64,000 nt of DNA from Marinobacter sp. (lineage in GTDB: Bacteria > Pseudomonadota > Gammaproteobacteria > Pseudomonadales > Oleiphilaceae), in contig JACIZI010000010.1 of assembly GCA_014359475.1 (NCBI GenBank), positions 42,600 through 106,599 of the forward strand, in the 5' to 3' direction. Positions 1 through 8,781 of the stretch are shown here, one piece after another (within the stretch, counting starts at the first letter, position 1; the number at the start of each line of letters is the position of its first letter). Made by a program: the position numbers and the translations under genes. Below the pieces are notes generated by a model. The model was given only the letters and a program-made list of their open reading frames with translations. It searched no databases and had not been told where the DNA came from.

Positions 1-162
1 CCCGGTCATCACCAGGGCAAAGATATCCCGGTCCTGGTTCAGCTCCTTGACGATACTGGTCAGGGCAGCCAGTGAATCCGTGGTCCAGGTGTTGGCCGGC
101 GGATTGTTGATGGTCAGTACTGCGATGTGTCCGCGTTTTTCGAGCTGGATAAGATCGCTCAT
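1..162 (-). CDS. Enoyl-CoA hydratase/isomerase family protein, N-terminal part only
   Basis: The first 54 codons of a gene that runs off the left edge. The peptide begins MSDLIQLEKRGHIAVLTINN and continues with PPANTW, which is the first strand and substrate loop of the crotonase fold. An ATG at 160-162 follows a GGAGATCCCC ribosome site. The next gene upstream (the acyl-CoA dehydrogenase stopping at 173) ends only 10 bases before it, so the two are almost certainly co-transcribed with mmsA. In valine catabolism this position is normally held by the methacrylyl-CoA hydratase or 3-hydroxyisobutyryl-CoA hydrolase. Which of the two this is cannot be decided because the catalytic residues lie outside the window. 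Confidence 0.85.
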   Translation of the reverse strand, partial: MSDLIQLEKRGHIAVLTINNPPANTWTTDSLAALTSIVKELNQDRDIFALVMTG

Positions 163-172
163 GGGGATCTCC

Positions 173-1339
173 TTATTGAATCGCTTCAGCCACACCGTCC
201 TCGAGCAGACGACGGGCCACAATCAGGCGCATGATTTCGTTGGTGCCTTCCAGGATCTGGTGCACCCGCAGGTCGCGCAGATACCGCTCCAGCGGGTATT
301 CGCGAATGTAGCCGTAACCACCGTGCAGTTGCAGCGCGTCATTGACCACCTCAAAGCAGGCATCGGTGGCGAAACGCTTCGCCATGGCACAGTGTAATGT
401 TGCTTCCGGATCGGCATTATCCAGCTTGAAAGCACCCAGACGAACCATCTGCCGTGCGGCGACCAGGTTGGTGGCCATATCGGCCAGTTTGAACTGCAAA
501 GCCTGGAAAGCCGCCAGCGGTTTGCCGAACTGTTCGCGCTCATGCAGGTAGTTGCGGGCGCGCAGCAACGCTGCCTGGGCACCGCCCAGGGAACAGGTGG
601 CGATATTCAGCCGTCCGCCATCCAGACCCTTCATGGCGATGGCAAATCCGTCGCCCTCATCACCGACACGGTTACGGGCGGGAATGCGGACATTTTCGAG
701 GCTGATCGTCCGGGTCGGTTGGCTGTGCCAGCCCATTTTCTCTTCGTTCTTGCCATAGGACACACCATCGGCATCCGCGGGAATCACGAAGGTGGAAATG
801 CCTTTGTAACCGGAATCCGGCGCTCCGGTCCGGGCCATCAGCACCAGAATGTCGGTTGCCCCGGCACCGGAAATAAATGCCTTACTGCCATTGATCACAT
901 AGTCGTCGCCATCCCGCACCGCTTTGGTACGAAGGCTGGCCGCATCTGAGCCGGCACCCGGCTCGGTCAGACAGTAAGAGGCAAACAACTCACCACTGGC
1001 CAGTTTCGGCACGATTTCCTGTCTGAGATCGTCCGCGGCGAAGGTCGCGACCATCCAGGTGGCCATATTGTGGATCGTGATAAACGCGGCAGTCGAAGGA
1101 CAGGCGGCGGCGAGTTCCTCAATAATAACCGAGGTGTCCAGCCGGGACAGGCCCATGCCGCCAAATGCCTCGGGGGTGTAAATGCCCATGAAGCCCATCT
1201 CGGCGGCTTCTTTGAAAACATGTTTGGGAAAGATATGCTCCGCATCCCACTTGGCGGCGTGGGGCACCATGGATTTTTCTGCAAAGGTGCGCGCCGCCTC
1301 GCGAAACGCCAGCTGATCTTCGGTGAGGTTAAAGTCCAT
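173..1339 (-). CDS. Acyl-CoA dehydrogenase, isobutyryl-CoA dehydrogenase-like
   Basis: A 388-residue flavin-dependent acyl-CoA dehydrogenase with the normal full length of the family. The N-terminal domain starts MDFNLTEDQLAFREAARTFA. The signature CLTEPGAGSDAASLRT (FAD and substrate binding) lies near residue 120. The C-terminal QILEGTNEIMR carries the Glu that serves as catalytic base in the MCAD-like subgroup. The start at 1339 was chosen because GGAG lies eight bases upstream; an earlier in-frame ATG would add 29 residues that look non-coding. It lies between mmsA and an enoyl-CoA hydratase gene, so oxidation of isobutyryl-CoA to methacrylyl-CoA in valine breakdown is the likely role. This is inferred from context, because sequence alone does not separate short branched-chain dehydrogenases. 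Confidence 0.9.
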   Translation of the reverse strand: MDFNLTEDQLAFREAARTFAEKSMVPHAAKWDAEHIFPKHVFKEAAEMGFMGIYTPEAFGGMGLSRLDTSVIIEELAAACPSTAAFITIHNMATWMVATFAADDLRQEIVPKLASGELFASYCLTEPGAGSDAASLRTKAVRDGDDYVINGSKAFISGAGATDILVLMARTGAPDSGYKGISTFVIPADADGVSYGKNEEKMGWHSQPTRTISLENVRIPARNRVGDEGDGFAIAMKGLDGGRLNIATCSLGGAQAALLRARNYLHEREQFGKPLAAFQALQFKLADMATNLVAARQMVRLGAFKLDNADPEATLHCAMAKRFATDACFEVVNDALQLHGGYGYIREYPLERYLRDLRVHQILEGTNEIMRLIVARRLLEDGVAEAIQ

Positions 1340-1385
1340 TGTTATACTCCGGATAAAAAAGGCCTGCATTGGGCGGGGAAAACAA

Positions 1386-1410
1386 GGGGCCGGAAACGGA
1401 TTCCGGCCCC
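1386..1410 (-). terminator. Intercistronic hairpin between mmsA and the acyl-CoA dehydrogenase
   Basis: A perfect 10-bp stem (GGGGCCGGAA / TTCCGGCCCC) with a five-base loop. On the minus strand it is followed by TTGTTTTCC. It sits just after the mmsA stop codon and before the dehydrogenase start. It could be a partial terminator that lowers downstream expression, or an mRNA-stabilising hairpin. The T-run is interrupted, so full termination is uncertain. Confidence 0.55.
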
Positions 1411-1431
1411 AATACCCCACCTTCAACGCAA

Positions 1432-2925
1432 TTAACGCATCTGGATAGAGAAGTTGGCTTCCGGGCTGCTCGCCTCACTGGAAAACCAGCGGGAGGTAAC
1501 CGTTTTGGTTTCCGTGTAAAAGCGAACCGCCTGCTTGCCATAGGCATGCTGGTCACCGTAGAAAGACCCCTTCCAGCCGGTGAACGAGAAGAATGGCAGG
1601 GGCACCGGAATGGGGATGTTCACGCCCACCTGGCCGACCTCGATTTCATGCTGGAAGCGGCGTGCGGCACCACCGGAGCTGGTGAAGATGGATACCCCGT
1701 TGCCGTAGGGACTTTTGTTGATCAGTTCGATCGCATCACCGAGCGTGTCGGTTTCCACGCAGGACAGCACCGGGCCAAAGATTTCCTCTTTATAAATATC
1801 CATCTCGGTGGTGACACCGGAGAACAGCGTCGGACCAACCCAGTTGCCATCCGGCAGTCCCTCTACCGTGCAACCACGGCCATCCAGCAGAAGATTGGCA
1901 CCCTGGGCTTCGCCGCTGGCAATCAGGGACTCAACACGGTCTTTCGCCTTGCCAGAGATGATCGGGCCATAGCTGGCACCGGAATCGTTCCACGCACCGG
2001 GGCGCACTTTCTTCATCGCTTCTTTCAGCTCGGGAATCCATTGCTGGGCCTCGCCCACGAAGACGGCGACAGAAATAGCCATGCAGCGCTGCCCGGCAGC
2101 CCCCACGGAAGCGCCGACCAGGGCATTGATCACCTGTTGCTTGTCAGCGTCCGGCAGGATCACCATGTGGTTCTTGGCGCCAGCGAAGCTCTGTACACGC
2201 TTCATGTTGCGGGTGCCGGTTTCGTAGATGTAACGGCCGACCGGCACAGAACCTACAAAAGAAACCGCCTTGATGGCAGGGTCGGTCAGCAGCACATCCA
2301 CCTGCTCCTTGCCACCGTGAACCACCTGCAGGACGCCCTTGGGTGCGCCGGCTTCCTCGAACAGCTCAGCCAGACGCATGGGAGTGAGTGGATCCTGTTC
2401 GGACGGTTTCAGGATAAACGTGTTACCGCAGGCAATCGCCATCGGGAACATCCACAGCGGAATCATGGCTGGAAAGTTGAACGGGGTAATACCGGCGCAC
2501 ACGCCCAGTGGCTGGATCCAGGAGTGGGTATCCACTTCCCGGGCCACGTTTTCAACCGTCTCGCCCATCATCATGGAGGCGACATTGGCAGCGTGCTCGA
2601 CCACTTCAATGCCACGCCAGACATCCCCCTTGGCGTCGTCAAAAGTCTTACCGGTTTCCCGGGACAGGATTTCGGCAATTTCATCGTGATGTTCTTTCAG
2701 CAGCGCCTGGTAACGGAGCATGACCCGGGCGCGCTCGGAAACCGGCACTTCCTTCCAGGTCCTGAACATTTCCCCGGCACTTTCGATGGCCTTGCGCATT
2801 TCCGCATCTGTGGTGCAAGGTGCCCGGGCAATCACTTCGTTGGTGGCGGGATCCGTAACGTCGATCCATTCCCGGGTTTGGCTATCGACAAACTCACCGG
2901 CAAGATACAGCGGTACATTTTTCAT
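1432..2925 (-). CDS. mmsA: CoA-acylating methylmalonate-semialdehyde dehydrogenase
   Basis: A 497-residue aldehyde dehydrogenase that converts methylmalonate semialdehyde to propionyl-CoA with NAD+ and CoA, the last specific step of valine degradation. The start [15 protein letters not shown] at 2925 is typical of MmsA. A longer open frame to 3102 exists but reads through the promoter region. The catalytic cysteine lies in [11 protein letters not shown]. The segment [14 protein letters not shown] is characteristic of the CoA-dependent MMSDH subfamily and separates it from ordinary aldehyde dehydrogenases. It is the first gene of a leftward operon with the acyl-CoA dehydrogenase and enoyl-CoA hydratase. 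The divergent AraC-type gene at 3087 matches the mmsR-mmsA arrangement known from Pseudomonas aeruginosa, so MmsR-dependent induction is expected. Confidence 0.95.
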   Translation of the reverse strand: MKNVPLYLAGEFVDSQTREWIDVTDPATNEVIARAPCTTDAEMRKAIESAGEMFRTWKEVPVSERARVMLRYQALLKEHHDEIAEILSRETGKTFDDAKGDVWRGIEVVEHAANVASMMMGETVENVAREVDTHSWIQPLGVCAGITPFNFPAMIPLWMFPMAIACGNTFILKPSEQDPLTPMRLAELFEEAGAPKGVLQVVHGGKEQVDVLLTDPAIKAVSFVGSVPVGRYIYETGTRNMKRVQSFAGAKNHMVILPDADKQQVINALVGASVGAAGQRCMAISVAVFVGEAQQWIPELKEAMKKVRPGAWNDSGASYGPIISGKAKDRVESLIASGEAQGANLLLDGRGCTVEGLPDGNWVGPTLFSGVTTEMDIYKEEIFGPVLSCVETDTLGDAIELINKSPYGNGVSIFTSSGGAARRFQHEIEVGQVGVNIPIPVPLPFFSFTGWKGSFYGDQHAYGKQAVRFYTETKTVTSRWFSSEASSPEANFSIQMR

Positions 2926-3024
2926 ATGGGTGTCCCTGTTTGTTGTTGTGCGGGAAGCCGCCCAGAATTCTGTGGTTGCGGCCATGTTTGAGCAAAGGCT
3001 AGCACGGGATCGACCAAGGGATGA

Positions 3025-3068
3025 TTGACTAAATTTCGCCCGTGATGGACTATCTTTCGATAAAGTCC
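3025..3068 (+). promoter_or_regulatory. mmsR promoter with overlapping inverted repeat
   Basis: A TTGACT hexamer at 3025-3030 is followed after 17 bases by GACTAT, a possible sigma-70 promoter for mmsR. Overlapping the -10 region, 3047-3068 forms an imperfect inverted repeat with perfect outer arms GGACT and AGTCC. It lies in the 160-bp space between the divergent mmsA and mmsR genes, where an autoregulator or MmsR itself would be expected to bind. Binding is inferred. Confidence 0.4.
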
Positions 3069-3086
3069 AAAAAAACAAGACCAGAA

Positions 3087-3962
3087 ATGACCCAAACCTC
3101 ACAGTGGCCGGTGCCCAAAGACAGCATTCGCTATGTGGTGCCTGACCCGATCATTGAACTGCTCGCCAGTCACTCGCTCACCCGGGACCTGTACCCCCTG
3201 GCCTTCGGCCACTATCGCCGGGCCGTGGGCCACCACATGCACCGGGAACACCATAACGACAATCTTTTGATCTACTGTACGGAAGGCCGGGCGTTCCTGA
3301 ACGTGGGCGGCGAGCCCTACACTGTGGAGGCCGGCGACCTTCTGCTGCTGCCAGCCGGTGCCAGCCATCGTTATACCGCCGATCCGGACAACCCATGGAC
3401 CATCCACTGGGTCCACTACACCGGGCCGCTGGCGGAGGAGTTCCGGAATTATATGGGCTTTGACAGCCCCAACCCTATCCGACACCTGGGCCGGCAGCCC
3501 CGCTTACTGGTGGATTTTAACGGCCTGCTATCGGTACGACAGACCGGCTTCCGGGCCCGCGGCCTGATTCACGCAGCGAACCGGCTCCGGCAACTGCTGG
3601 CCGCGGTTCCCATCAACGCCGACGAGACCGGCCACGCACGGCAGGCGGAACTGGAGACCATCCACAACTATATGCGGGAGCACCTGGATGAGCGCATCAG
3701 CCTGGAGCAACTCGCGGATCTTGCCGGCCTCTCGCCTGCGCATTTCGCCACCCGCTATCGTGAACAGACCGGCACCTCCCCGATCCGGCACTTCCTGCAT
3801 CTGAAAGTGGAGCGCGCCTGTCAAATGCTGGACACCAGCAGCCTGAGCTTTGCTGACATCAGTCGACGCCTGGGCTACGACGACACCTACTATTTTTCCC
3901 GGCTTTTCAAAAAAGTCATGGGGCAGTCACCCAGAGACTACCGGCATACCGCCAGACACTGA
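3087..3962 (+). CDS. mmsR: AraC-family regulator of valine catabolism (MmsR-like)
   Basis: A 291-residue transcription activator. The N-terminal half is a cupin effector domain ([19 protein letters not shown], then [16 protein letters not shown]). The C-terminal ~100 residues are the AraC double helix-turn-helix, with [21 protein letters not shown] as the first helix pair and [21 protein letters not shown] as the classical second signature, ending GQSPRDYR. Its divergent position next to mmsA matches mmsR of Pseudomonas aeruginosa, which activates mmsAB. An ATG at 3042 would add 15 residues but lies inside the likely promoter, so 3087 is preferred; neither start has a strong ribosome site. 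The effector is not visible from sequence. Confidence 0.88.
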   Translation: MTQTSQWPVPKDSIRYVVPDPIIELLASHSLTRDLYPLAFGHYRRAVGHHMHREHHNDNLLIYCTEGRAFLNVGGEPYTVEAGDLLLLPAGASHRYTADPDNPWTIHWVHYTGPLAEEFRNYMGFDSPNPIRHLGRQPRLLVDFNGLLSVRQTGFRARGLIHAANRLRQLLAAVPINADETGHARQAELETIHNYMREHLDERISLEQLADLAGLSPAHFATRYREQTGTSPIRHFLHLKVERACQMLDTSSLSFADISRRLGYDDTYYFSRLFKKVMGQSPRDYRHTARH

Positions 3963-4114
3963 CCGGACAACCGGCGCTTACAAATCGTTACCTGAGGAAT
4001 ATCAGAGAATTGACCTGAGGCAAGAGCTGGTTTTTGTCAGTTTTGTAATCTCTCCGCAGCTTGCAATACCCGGCCATTCCGGCCGGGTCACACTGTATTC
4101 CGCGGGAGACCGAA

Positions 4115-4915
4115 ATGGCAGCCGAGCCCATTGTCCTGTTTGATAACGGGCATCACAAATGCCTCATGTTTGATTCCCTGGTGACTGGCGAGGGCATCCA
4201 GTCCAACCAGTTCCTGATCGTCGACGGCAAACACGAAGCACTGATTGATCCGGGCGGTGACCTGACCTATACCCCACTGTCGATGGCCGCATCACGACAC
4301 ATGAGCATCAGCGACATGGACTATGTGTTCGCCTCTCACCAGGACCCCGACATTATCGGTGCCATAGACCGCTGGATCGTCCATACCCGCGCCAAGGTCG
4401 TGACATCCAAACTCTGGGCCCGATTCCTTCCCCACCTTGTTTCCAGCTATGTAACCAATCAGCTCAGGGGCAGCGTGTACGACCGCATCATCGGTATTCC
4501 GGATGCCGGTGCCAATGTGACATTCGGCGACTCCTACCTGCAGTGCCTGCCAGCCCACTTCATGCACTCAGTGGGCAACCTTCAGTTTTATGATCCGGTC
4601 TCCGGAATCCTGTTCTCCGGTGATCTGGGTGCCTCGCTCGGTGGCGAGGACGATCACCTGCCAGTACAGGACTTCGAAAAACACATGCCCAGTATGGTCG
4701 GCTTTCACCGTCGCTACATCGCCTCCCGGAAAGTCTGCCGGCTCTGGGCGAACATGGTTCGTAACATGGACGTATCGATGATTGTTCCCCAGCACGGCAA
4801 GCGCTTCGAGGGGCCGGTGATGGTTGATCGTTTCCTGAACTGGGTCAGCAATATGGAATGCGGCATCGACCTGATGACCCAGGACAATTACCGGTGCCCG
4901 GTAGATTACATTTGA
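4115..4915 (+). CDS. ODP-type metallo-beta-lactamase-fold di-iron protein
   Basis: A 266-residue protein of the FprA/ODP branch of the metallo-beta-lactamase fold, without the flavodoxin domain of true flavodiiron proteins. Metal ligands can be traced: HQDPDIIG (the H-x-[ED]-x-D motif), AHFMHS, SGDLGAS and PQHGKR. In characterised ODP proteins this site is a di-iron centre that binds oxygen and serves as an oxygen sensor linked to chemotaxis. That function is family knowledge and not shown here. A GGGAG ribosome site precedes the ATG at 4115. The gene is single, with no obvious operon partner. An oxygen or NO reductase role would need an electron-donor domain that is absent. Confidence 0.8.
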   Translation: MAAEPIVLFDNGHHKCLMFDSLVTGEGIQSNQFLIVDGKHEALIDPGGDLTYTPLSMAASRHMSISDMDYVFASHQDPDIIGAIDRWIVHTRAKVVTSKLWARFLPHLVSSYVTNQLRGSVYDRIIGIPDAGANVTFGDSYLQCLPAHFMHSVGNLQFYDPVSGILFSGDLGASLGGEDDHLPVQDFEKHMPSMVGFHRRYIASRKVCRLWANMVRNMDVSMIVPQHGKRFEGPVMVDRFLNWVSNMECGIDLMTQDNYRCPVDYI

Positions 4916-5047
4916 TCAGCCTGCGGCGCACACGGTCAGAAATCGTGATGAAAACTGCGCTACCACTACCGGAGTGTTTTTTTAACCCGGGAAGAGGTCA
5001 CGTATAGTTATTCCGTCGTTTACCCCGGGGATGATGGAAATACACAC

Positions 5048-6496
5048 ATGACGCTGAAGTTACTTGTTCTGCTGCTGTTGGCCACTCTGACCGGCATAGC
5101 CATTTACCACACTCAAAAGCCACTGCCGCCGGGTATCAGCTATCGGAGTACCGCAGTGCCGTTAGAGGAACCCGTCCTGCTGGCAGATGTTACCCGCCAC
5201 TATCAGGACGGCCGCGAGGAGAAAGACCATGAAATCTTCAACGAGGTGTTCCGGCTTATCGGGCAGGCCAACGAGTTCATTCTCGTCGACATGTTTCTGT
5301 TCAACAGCACCGCGCCGGAGGATGTGGCCCACCGGCCATTGTCCCGGCAACTGACCGAAGCTCTGCTGGCCAGGAAAGCGGAGAAACCGGAGATATTCAT
5401 AACGGTTATCTCCGACCCTCTGAACACCATGTATGGCGGCACAACCTCGCCCTGGTTTGAAGCCCTGCGCCATGGTGGCATTCCGGTTGTGGAAACTGCG
5501 CTTCGTCCGCTCCGGGACAGCAACCCGACCTGGTCTGCGATCTGGCGCCTGTGTTGCCAGTGGTTCGGAAACAACCCCGGGGGCGGGTGGCTGGACAATG
5601 CCCTGGGCACCAGGCCGGTGACATTGCGCAGCTATCTCGCACTGCTGAACTTCAAGGCAAACCATCGCAAGGTTGTGATCACCGATGAGTCAGGCTCTCT
5701 GAGAGCCGTGGTCACCTCCGCCAACCCCCACGACGGCAGCAGCCGGCACAGCAACCTGGGGCTGAGTTTCAGGGGGCCTGCGGTGACTGATCTGATGAAA
5801 AGCGAGCGGGCGGTTCTCGCCCTGTCCGGAGCGGACACCAGACGGGTCGATGAACGGATCCGGCAGGCTTCCGAAGTCACGGCGGCGCCCGACAGACCTG
5901 ACATGCCCCGGGTGGCGGTGCTGACTGAATCAGCTATCCGTGACCAGGCCCTGGCCATGATTCAGGGGGCCTCCGCCGGCGACCAACTGAACCTGGCCAT
6001 GTTCTATCTCTCCCATCGCGATATTATCGGGGCGCTGACTGACGCGGCCAGACGGGGTGTGGCGCTGCGGGTTCTGCTGGATGCCAACAACGAAGCTTTC
6101 GGCCATCAGAAAAGTGGCATTCCGAACCGACAGGTCGCGATGGAACTGGTTCGTTCGGGCATTCCGGTACGCTGGTGTCATACCCTGGGCGAACAATGTC
6201 ACACTAAACTGCTGATGCTGGCTAAAAAAAACGGGGCGACGGAGCTGCTGCTGGGTTCGGCCAATTTTACCCGGCGCAATCTTGACGACCTGAATCTCGA
6301 AACCGATGTCTGGATATCGGTGGCGGAGCAGTCGCCGGTTGCCGACCGGGCCCGGCAATTCTTTGACACGCAATGGCAAAAAGGCCCTGACGACGACCCG
6401 GTGATGAGTCTGCCCTACGAGCACTGGGCCGACGAATCCAGGCTTCGCTACTGGCGCTACCGGATTATGGAGGCCACAGGCCTGTCAACCTTCTGA
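5048..6496 (+). CDS. Phospholipase D-like protein with N-terminal membrane anchor
   Basis: A 482-residue protein with a hydrophobic N-terminus (MTLKLLVLLLLATLTGIAIY) that would act as a signal anchor or uncleaved signal peptide, then two PLD repeats. The first active-site motif is NHRKVVITD with SANPHDGSS downstream. The second is CHTKLLML with GSANFTRRNLDDLNLE downstream. Repeat 2 keeps the His and Lys but lacks the acidic residue of HxKxxxxD. Together the two His residues would form one active site acting on phosphodiesters, as in cardiolipin synthases and phospholipases D. It does not follow the usual ClsA layout (no pair of N-terminal helices), and the substrate is unknown. It is isolated, with about 130 bases of leader upstream that include a TATAGT element. 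Confidence 0.75.
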   Translation: MTLKLLVLLLLATLTGIAIYHTQKPLPPGISYRSTAVPLEEPVLLADVTRHYQDGREEKDHEIFNEVFRLIGQANEFILVDMFLFNSTAPEDVAHRPLSRQLTEALLARKAEKPEIFITVISDPLNTMYGGTTSPWFEALRHGGIPVVETALRPLRDSNPTWSAIWRLCCQWFGNNPGGGWLDNALGTRPVTLRSYLALLNFKANHRKVVITDESGSLRAVVTSANPHDGSSRHSNLGLSFRGPAVTDLMKSERAVLALSGADTRRVDERIRQASEVTAAPDRPDMPRVAVLTESAIRDQALAMIQGASAGDQLNLAMFYLSHRDIIGALTDAARRGVALRVLLDANNEAFGHQKSGIPNRQVAMELVRSGIPVRWCHTLGEQCHTKLLMLAKKNGATELLLGSANFTRRNLDDLNLETDVWISVAEQSPVADRARQFFDTQWQKGPDDDPVMSLPYEHWADESRLRYWRYRIMEATGLSTF

Positions 6497-6589
6497 TCAG
6501 AAGGCAGCGGCCGTGAGTCATGCCTCTTTTCAGATCCGCTCGCCGGACTGATATGATGCCCGACATTCTCACTGGCAACCGGATACCTG

Positions 6590-7528
6590 ATGACCACTGG
6601 CACTTCCACCCGGCTCAACAAATACATCAGCGAAAGCGGCATCTGCTCCCGCAGGGAGGCTGATCGCTATATCGAACAAGGCAAGGTTTACATCAACCGC
6701 AAACGGGCGGCTGTCGGCGACCAGGTGCTTCCGGGAGACACGGTCAAGGTGAACGGCCAGGTGATCGAGCCTCGGGCTGAAGAAGACCTGGTGTTCATTG
6801 CCCTTAACAAACCGGTGGGGATTGTCAGCACCACGGACAGCGCCGAGAAACACAACATCCAGCGCTTTGTAGGCCATAACGAACGTATCTTCCCGATCGG
6901 ACGACTGGACAAAGACTCCCAGGGCCTCATTTTCATGACCAGCAACGGCGACCTGGTCAACAAGATCCTGCGGGCCGGCAACAACCACGAAAAGGAATAC
7001 CTGGTGACGGTCGACAAGCCGGTAACCGGGGAATTTATCGCGAGGATGGCCAATGGTGTCCCGATCCTCGGCACAGTGACGAAAAAGTGCAAGGTGTCCC
7101 GGGAGTCCCGGTTTGTCTTCCGGATCACCCTGGTTCAGGGCCTCAACCGCCAGATCCGCCGGATGTGCGAATACTTTGGCTACGCGGTCACCAAACTGGA
7201 GCGCATACGGATCATGAACGTGAGCCTGAAAGGGCTTGCAGTAGGCCAGTGGCGGGATCTGAACGAGAAAGAGCTGGCCGGGCTGTTCGATGCCATCCGG
7301 GATTCGTCTTCAGAAGCACCGCCCGGCTCCGGCAAGCCAGCGAAAAAGAAGCCCGCAGCAAAGTCCGGGTCCGGAACCAATCGCAAGCCGGGCTCGCCTT
7401 CTGCAGCGGGCAACCCCGGCGGGCTGCACCGGCCCGGCCCGAAAAAAAGAACGCCCCCTGGCAGCAAGCCCGCGACCGGCAAACGGCCAAAGGGCGGCAA
7501 GCCAAGGCAGAAGAGTGTGAAACGGTAA
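6590..7528 (+). CDS. rluF: 23S rRNA pseudouridine synthase RluF-like
   Basis: A 312-residue RsuA/RluB/E/F-family enzyme. The S4 RNA-binding domain covers about residues 8-65 ([20 protein letters not shown]). The catalytic domain has [18 protein letters not shown] with the catalytic Asp, and later [15 protein letters not shown]. The spacing and the MCEYFGYAV wording point to RluF, which modifies U2604 in E. coli 23S rRNA. The last ~75 residues (after about 235) form a Lys/Pro/Gly-rich low-complexity tail ending [16 protein letters not shown], longer than in E. coli RluF (290 residues) and probably disordered and RNA-binding. It stands alone between the PLD gene and an esterase gene. Confidence 0.88.
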   Translation: MTTGTSTRLNKYISESGICSRREADRYIEQGKVYINRKRAAVGDQVLPGDTVKVNGQVIEPRAEEDLVFIALNKPVGIVSTTDSAEKHNIQRFVGHNERIFPIGRLDKDSQGLIFMTSNGDLVNKILRAGNNHEKEYLVTVDKPVTGEFIARMANGVPILGTVTKKCKVSRESRFVFRITLVQGLNRQIRRMCEYFGYAVTKLERIRIMNVSLKGLAVGQWRDLNEKELAGLFDAIRDSSSEAPPGSGKPAKKKPAAKSGSGTNRKPGSPSAAGNPGGLHRPGPKKRTPPGSKPATGKRPKGGKPRQKSVKR

Positions 7529-7650
7529 CCGGGGCTTGCAACCCGCGGCCCTCCCGGGCTACTTTTTAAGCCTATTACAGCCCATCTCTGCCTATTGGCC
7601 TGCTGCACCGGCAGACTACCCCCAAGGGGCCAATAACATACGGACGACCC

Positions 7651-8721
7651 ATGCTCTGGATTATTCTTGCCATCATTGTGTTTATTGTTGCCGCAACCCT
7701 GCTGCTGTTCCGGTATGAGGACCTGTCTTACCTGGACCGGGAGAATTACCCGGTAAAGGATGCAATGCCCAGTGAGGCCAACCGAGAAGTTCTGAGGCGC
7801 ATCCGCGAGCTGGGGCAATACTCGAAAAACCTGCGCGGCAAAGCACGGCTGATGGCCCTGCGAGAAATCATGGATAAGGTAAGCGAAGGAATCGAGCTGG
7901 CCTCCGAATTCCGCCAATGTGAGTCTCCCCGTGGTGAATGGGTTCTCGCCCCGGGCTGCGATACCCGCCGCCGTATTCTGTACATTCATGGTGGTGCCTG
8001 GGCGGCTGGCAGCCCGAAAAGCCATCGGACCATTACCGACCGGTTATCACAGATTGCCGGCGCAGCGGTATTTGCGGTGGACTACCGGCTGTTGCCGGAA
8101 AACCGGTTTATGGATGGTGTCCGGGATTGTCGCGAGGCTTATCAATGGCTCCTGAACCACGGACCCGACGCTGCCGGGCCTGCAGACTTCATGGTGGTCG
8201 CCGGGGATTCTGCCGGTGGCAGTCACGCCCTGGGACTGATTGCCTGGATTCGGGATAACGGTCTGCGCCAGGTCGATGCGGCCATCGCTTTCTCACCATC
8301 CACCGACCTGACCCTCACCGCGCCAAGCAACCGCGGCAACATTGATACGGACCACATGCTTGGACCTGTTTTCCGCGGCTTGTCGAAAGTTCCCCTGCCG
8401 GTCATCTGGTGGACCACCCTGGCGGTATTCCGGGTCTCTCCCACCAGTCCTGTCGCCTCGCCATTGCGCGGGAACCTGGAGAACTTGCCACCAACACTCA
8501 TCCAGGTCAGTGATTCCGAGATGCTGCTGGACGATGCCCGGCGTTATGCGGCACGGGCCAGAGCAGCAGGCTCTCCGGTTACCCTGCATATCTGGCCTGG
8601 CATGGTGCATGTATGGCAGATATTCGTGCCGCAGCTTCCGGAAGCCGAAGAGGCTTTTGACGACATAAAGGCTTTTCTGGCGCAACTCGAATGCCAGGGC
8701 AACGATCGGGCTTCAGCCTGA
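7651..8721 (+). CDS. Membrane-anchored alpha/beta hydrolase, HSL-family esterase
   Basis: A 356-residue hydrolase. The N-terminus MLWIILAIIVFIVAATLLLF is a single transmembrane helix. The oxyanion-hole motif YIHGGAWAAGS and nucleophile elbow VAGDSAGGSHAL define the hormone-sensitive-lipase (bacterial family IV) group. The acid is probably in QVSDSEMLLDDARRYA and the His in WPGMVHVWQIF, so the triad is complete. Such enzymes cleave short acyl or aryl esters. The anchor suggests action at the inner membrane, with the catalytic domain on either side. The following gene is convergent and only 60 bases away. No pathway context fixes the substrate. Confidence 0.85.
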   Translation: MLWIILAIIVFIVAATLLLFRYEDLSYLDRENYPVKDAMPSEANREVLRRIRELGQYSKNLRGKARLMALREIMDKVSEGIELASEFRQCESPRGEWVLAPGCDTRRRILYIHGGAWAAGSPKSHRTITDRLSQIAGAAVFAVDYRLLPENRFMDGVRDCREAYQWLLNHGPDAAGPADFMVVAGDSAGGSHALGLIAWIRDNGLRQVDAAIAFSPSTDLTLTAPSNRGNIDTDHMLGPVFRGLSKVPLPVIWWTTLAVFRVSPTSPVASPLRGNLENLPPTLIQVSDSEMLLDDARRYAARARAAGSPVTLHIWPGMVHVWQIFVPQLPEAEEAFDDIKAFLAQLECQGNDRASA

Positions 8722-8781
8722 GCTCACCCGGAGGATCGAGACAGTCCTTGAGCGCCTTGTGGTAAATGCGCTCCAGTCGCC

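Noticed and set aside
1369-2991. A 540-codon open frame antisense to mmsA
   Set aside because: Complementary-strand shadow of mmsA; no ribosome site or recognisable protein pattern.
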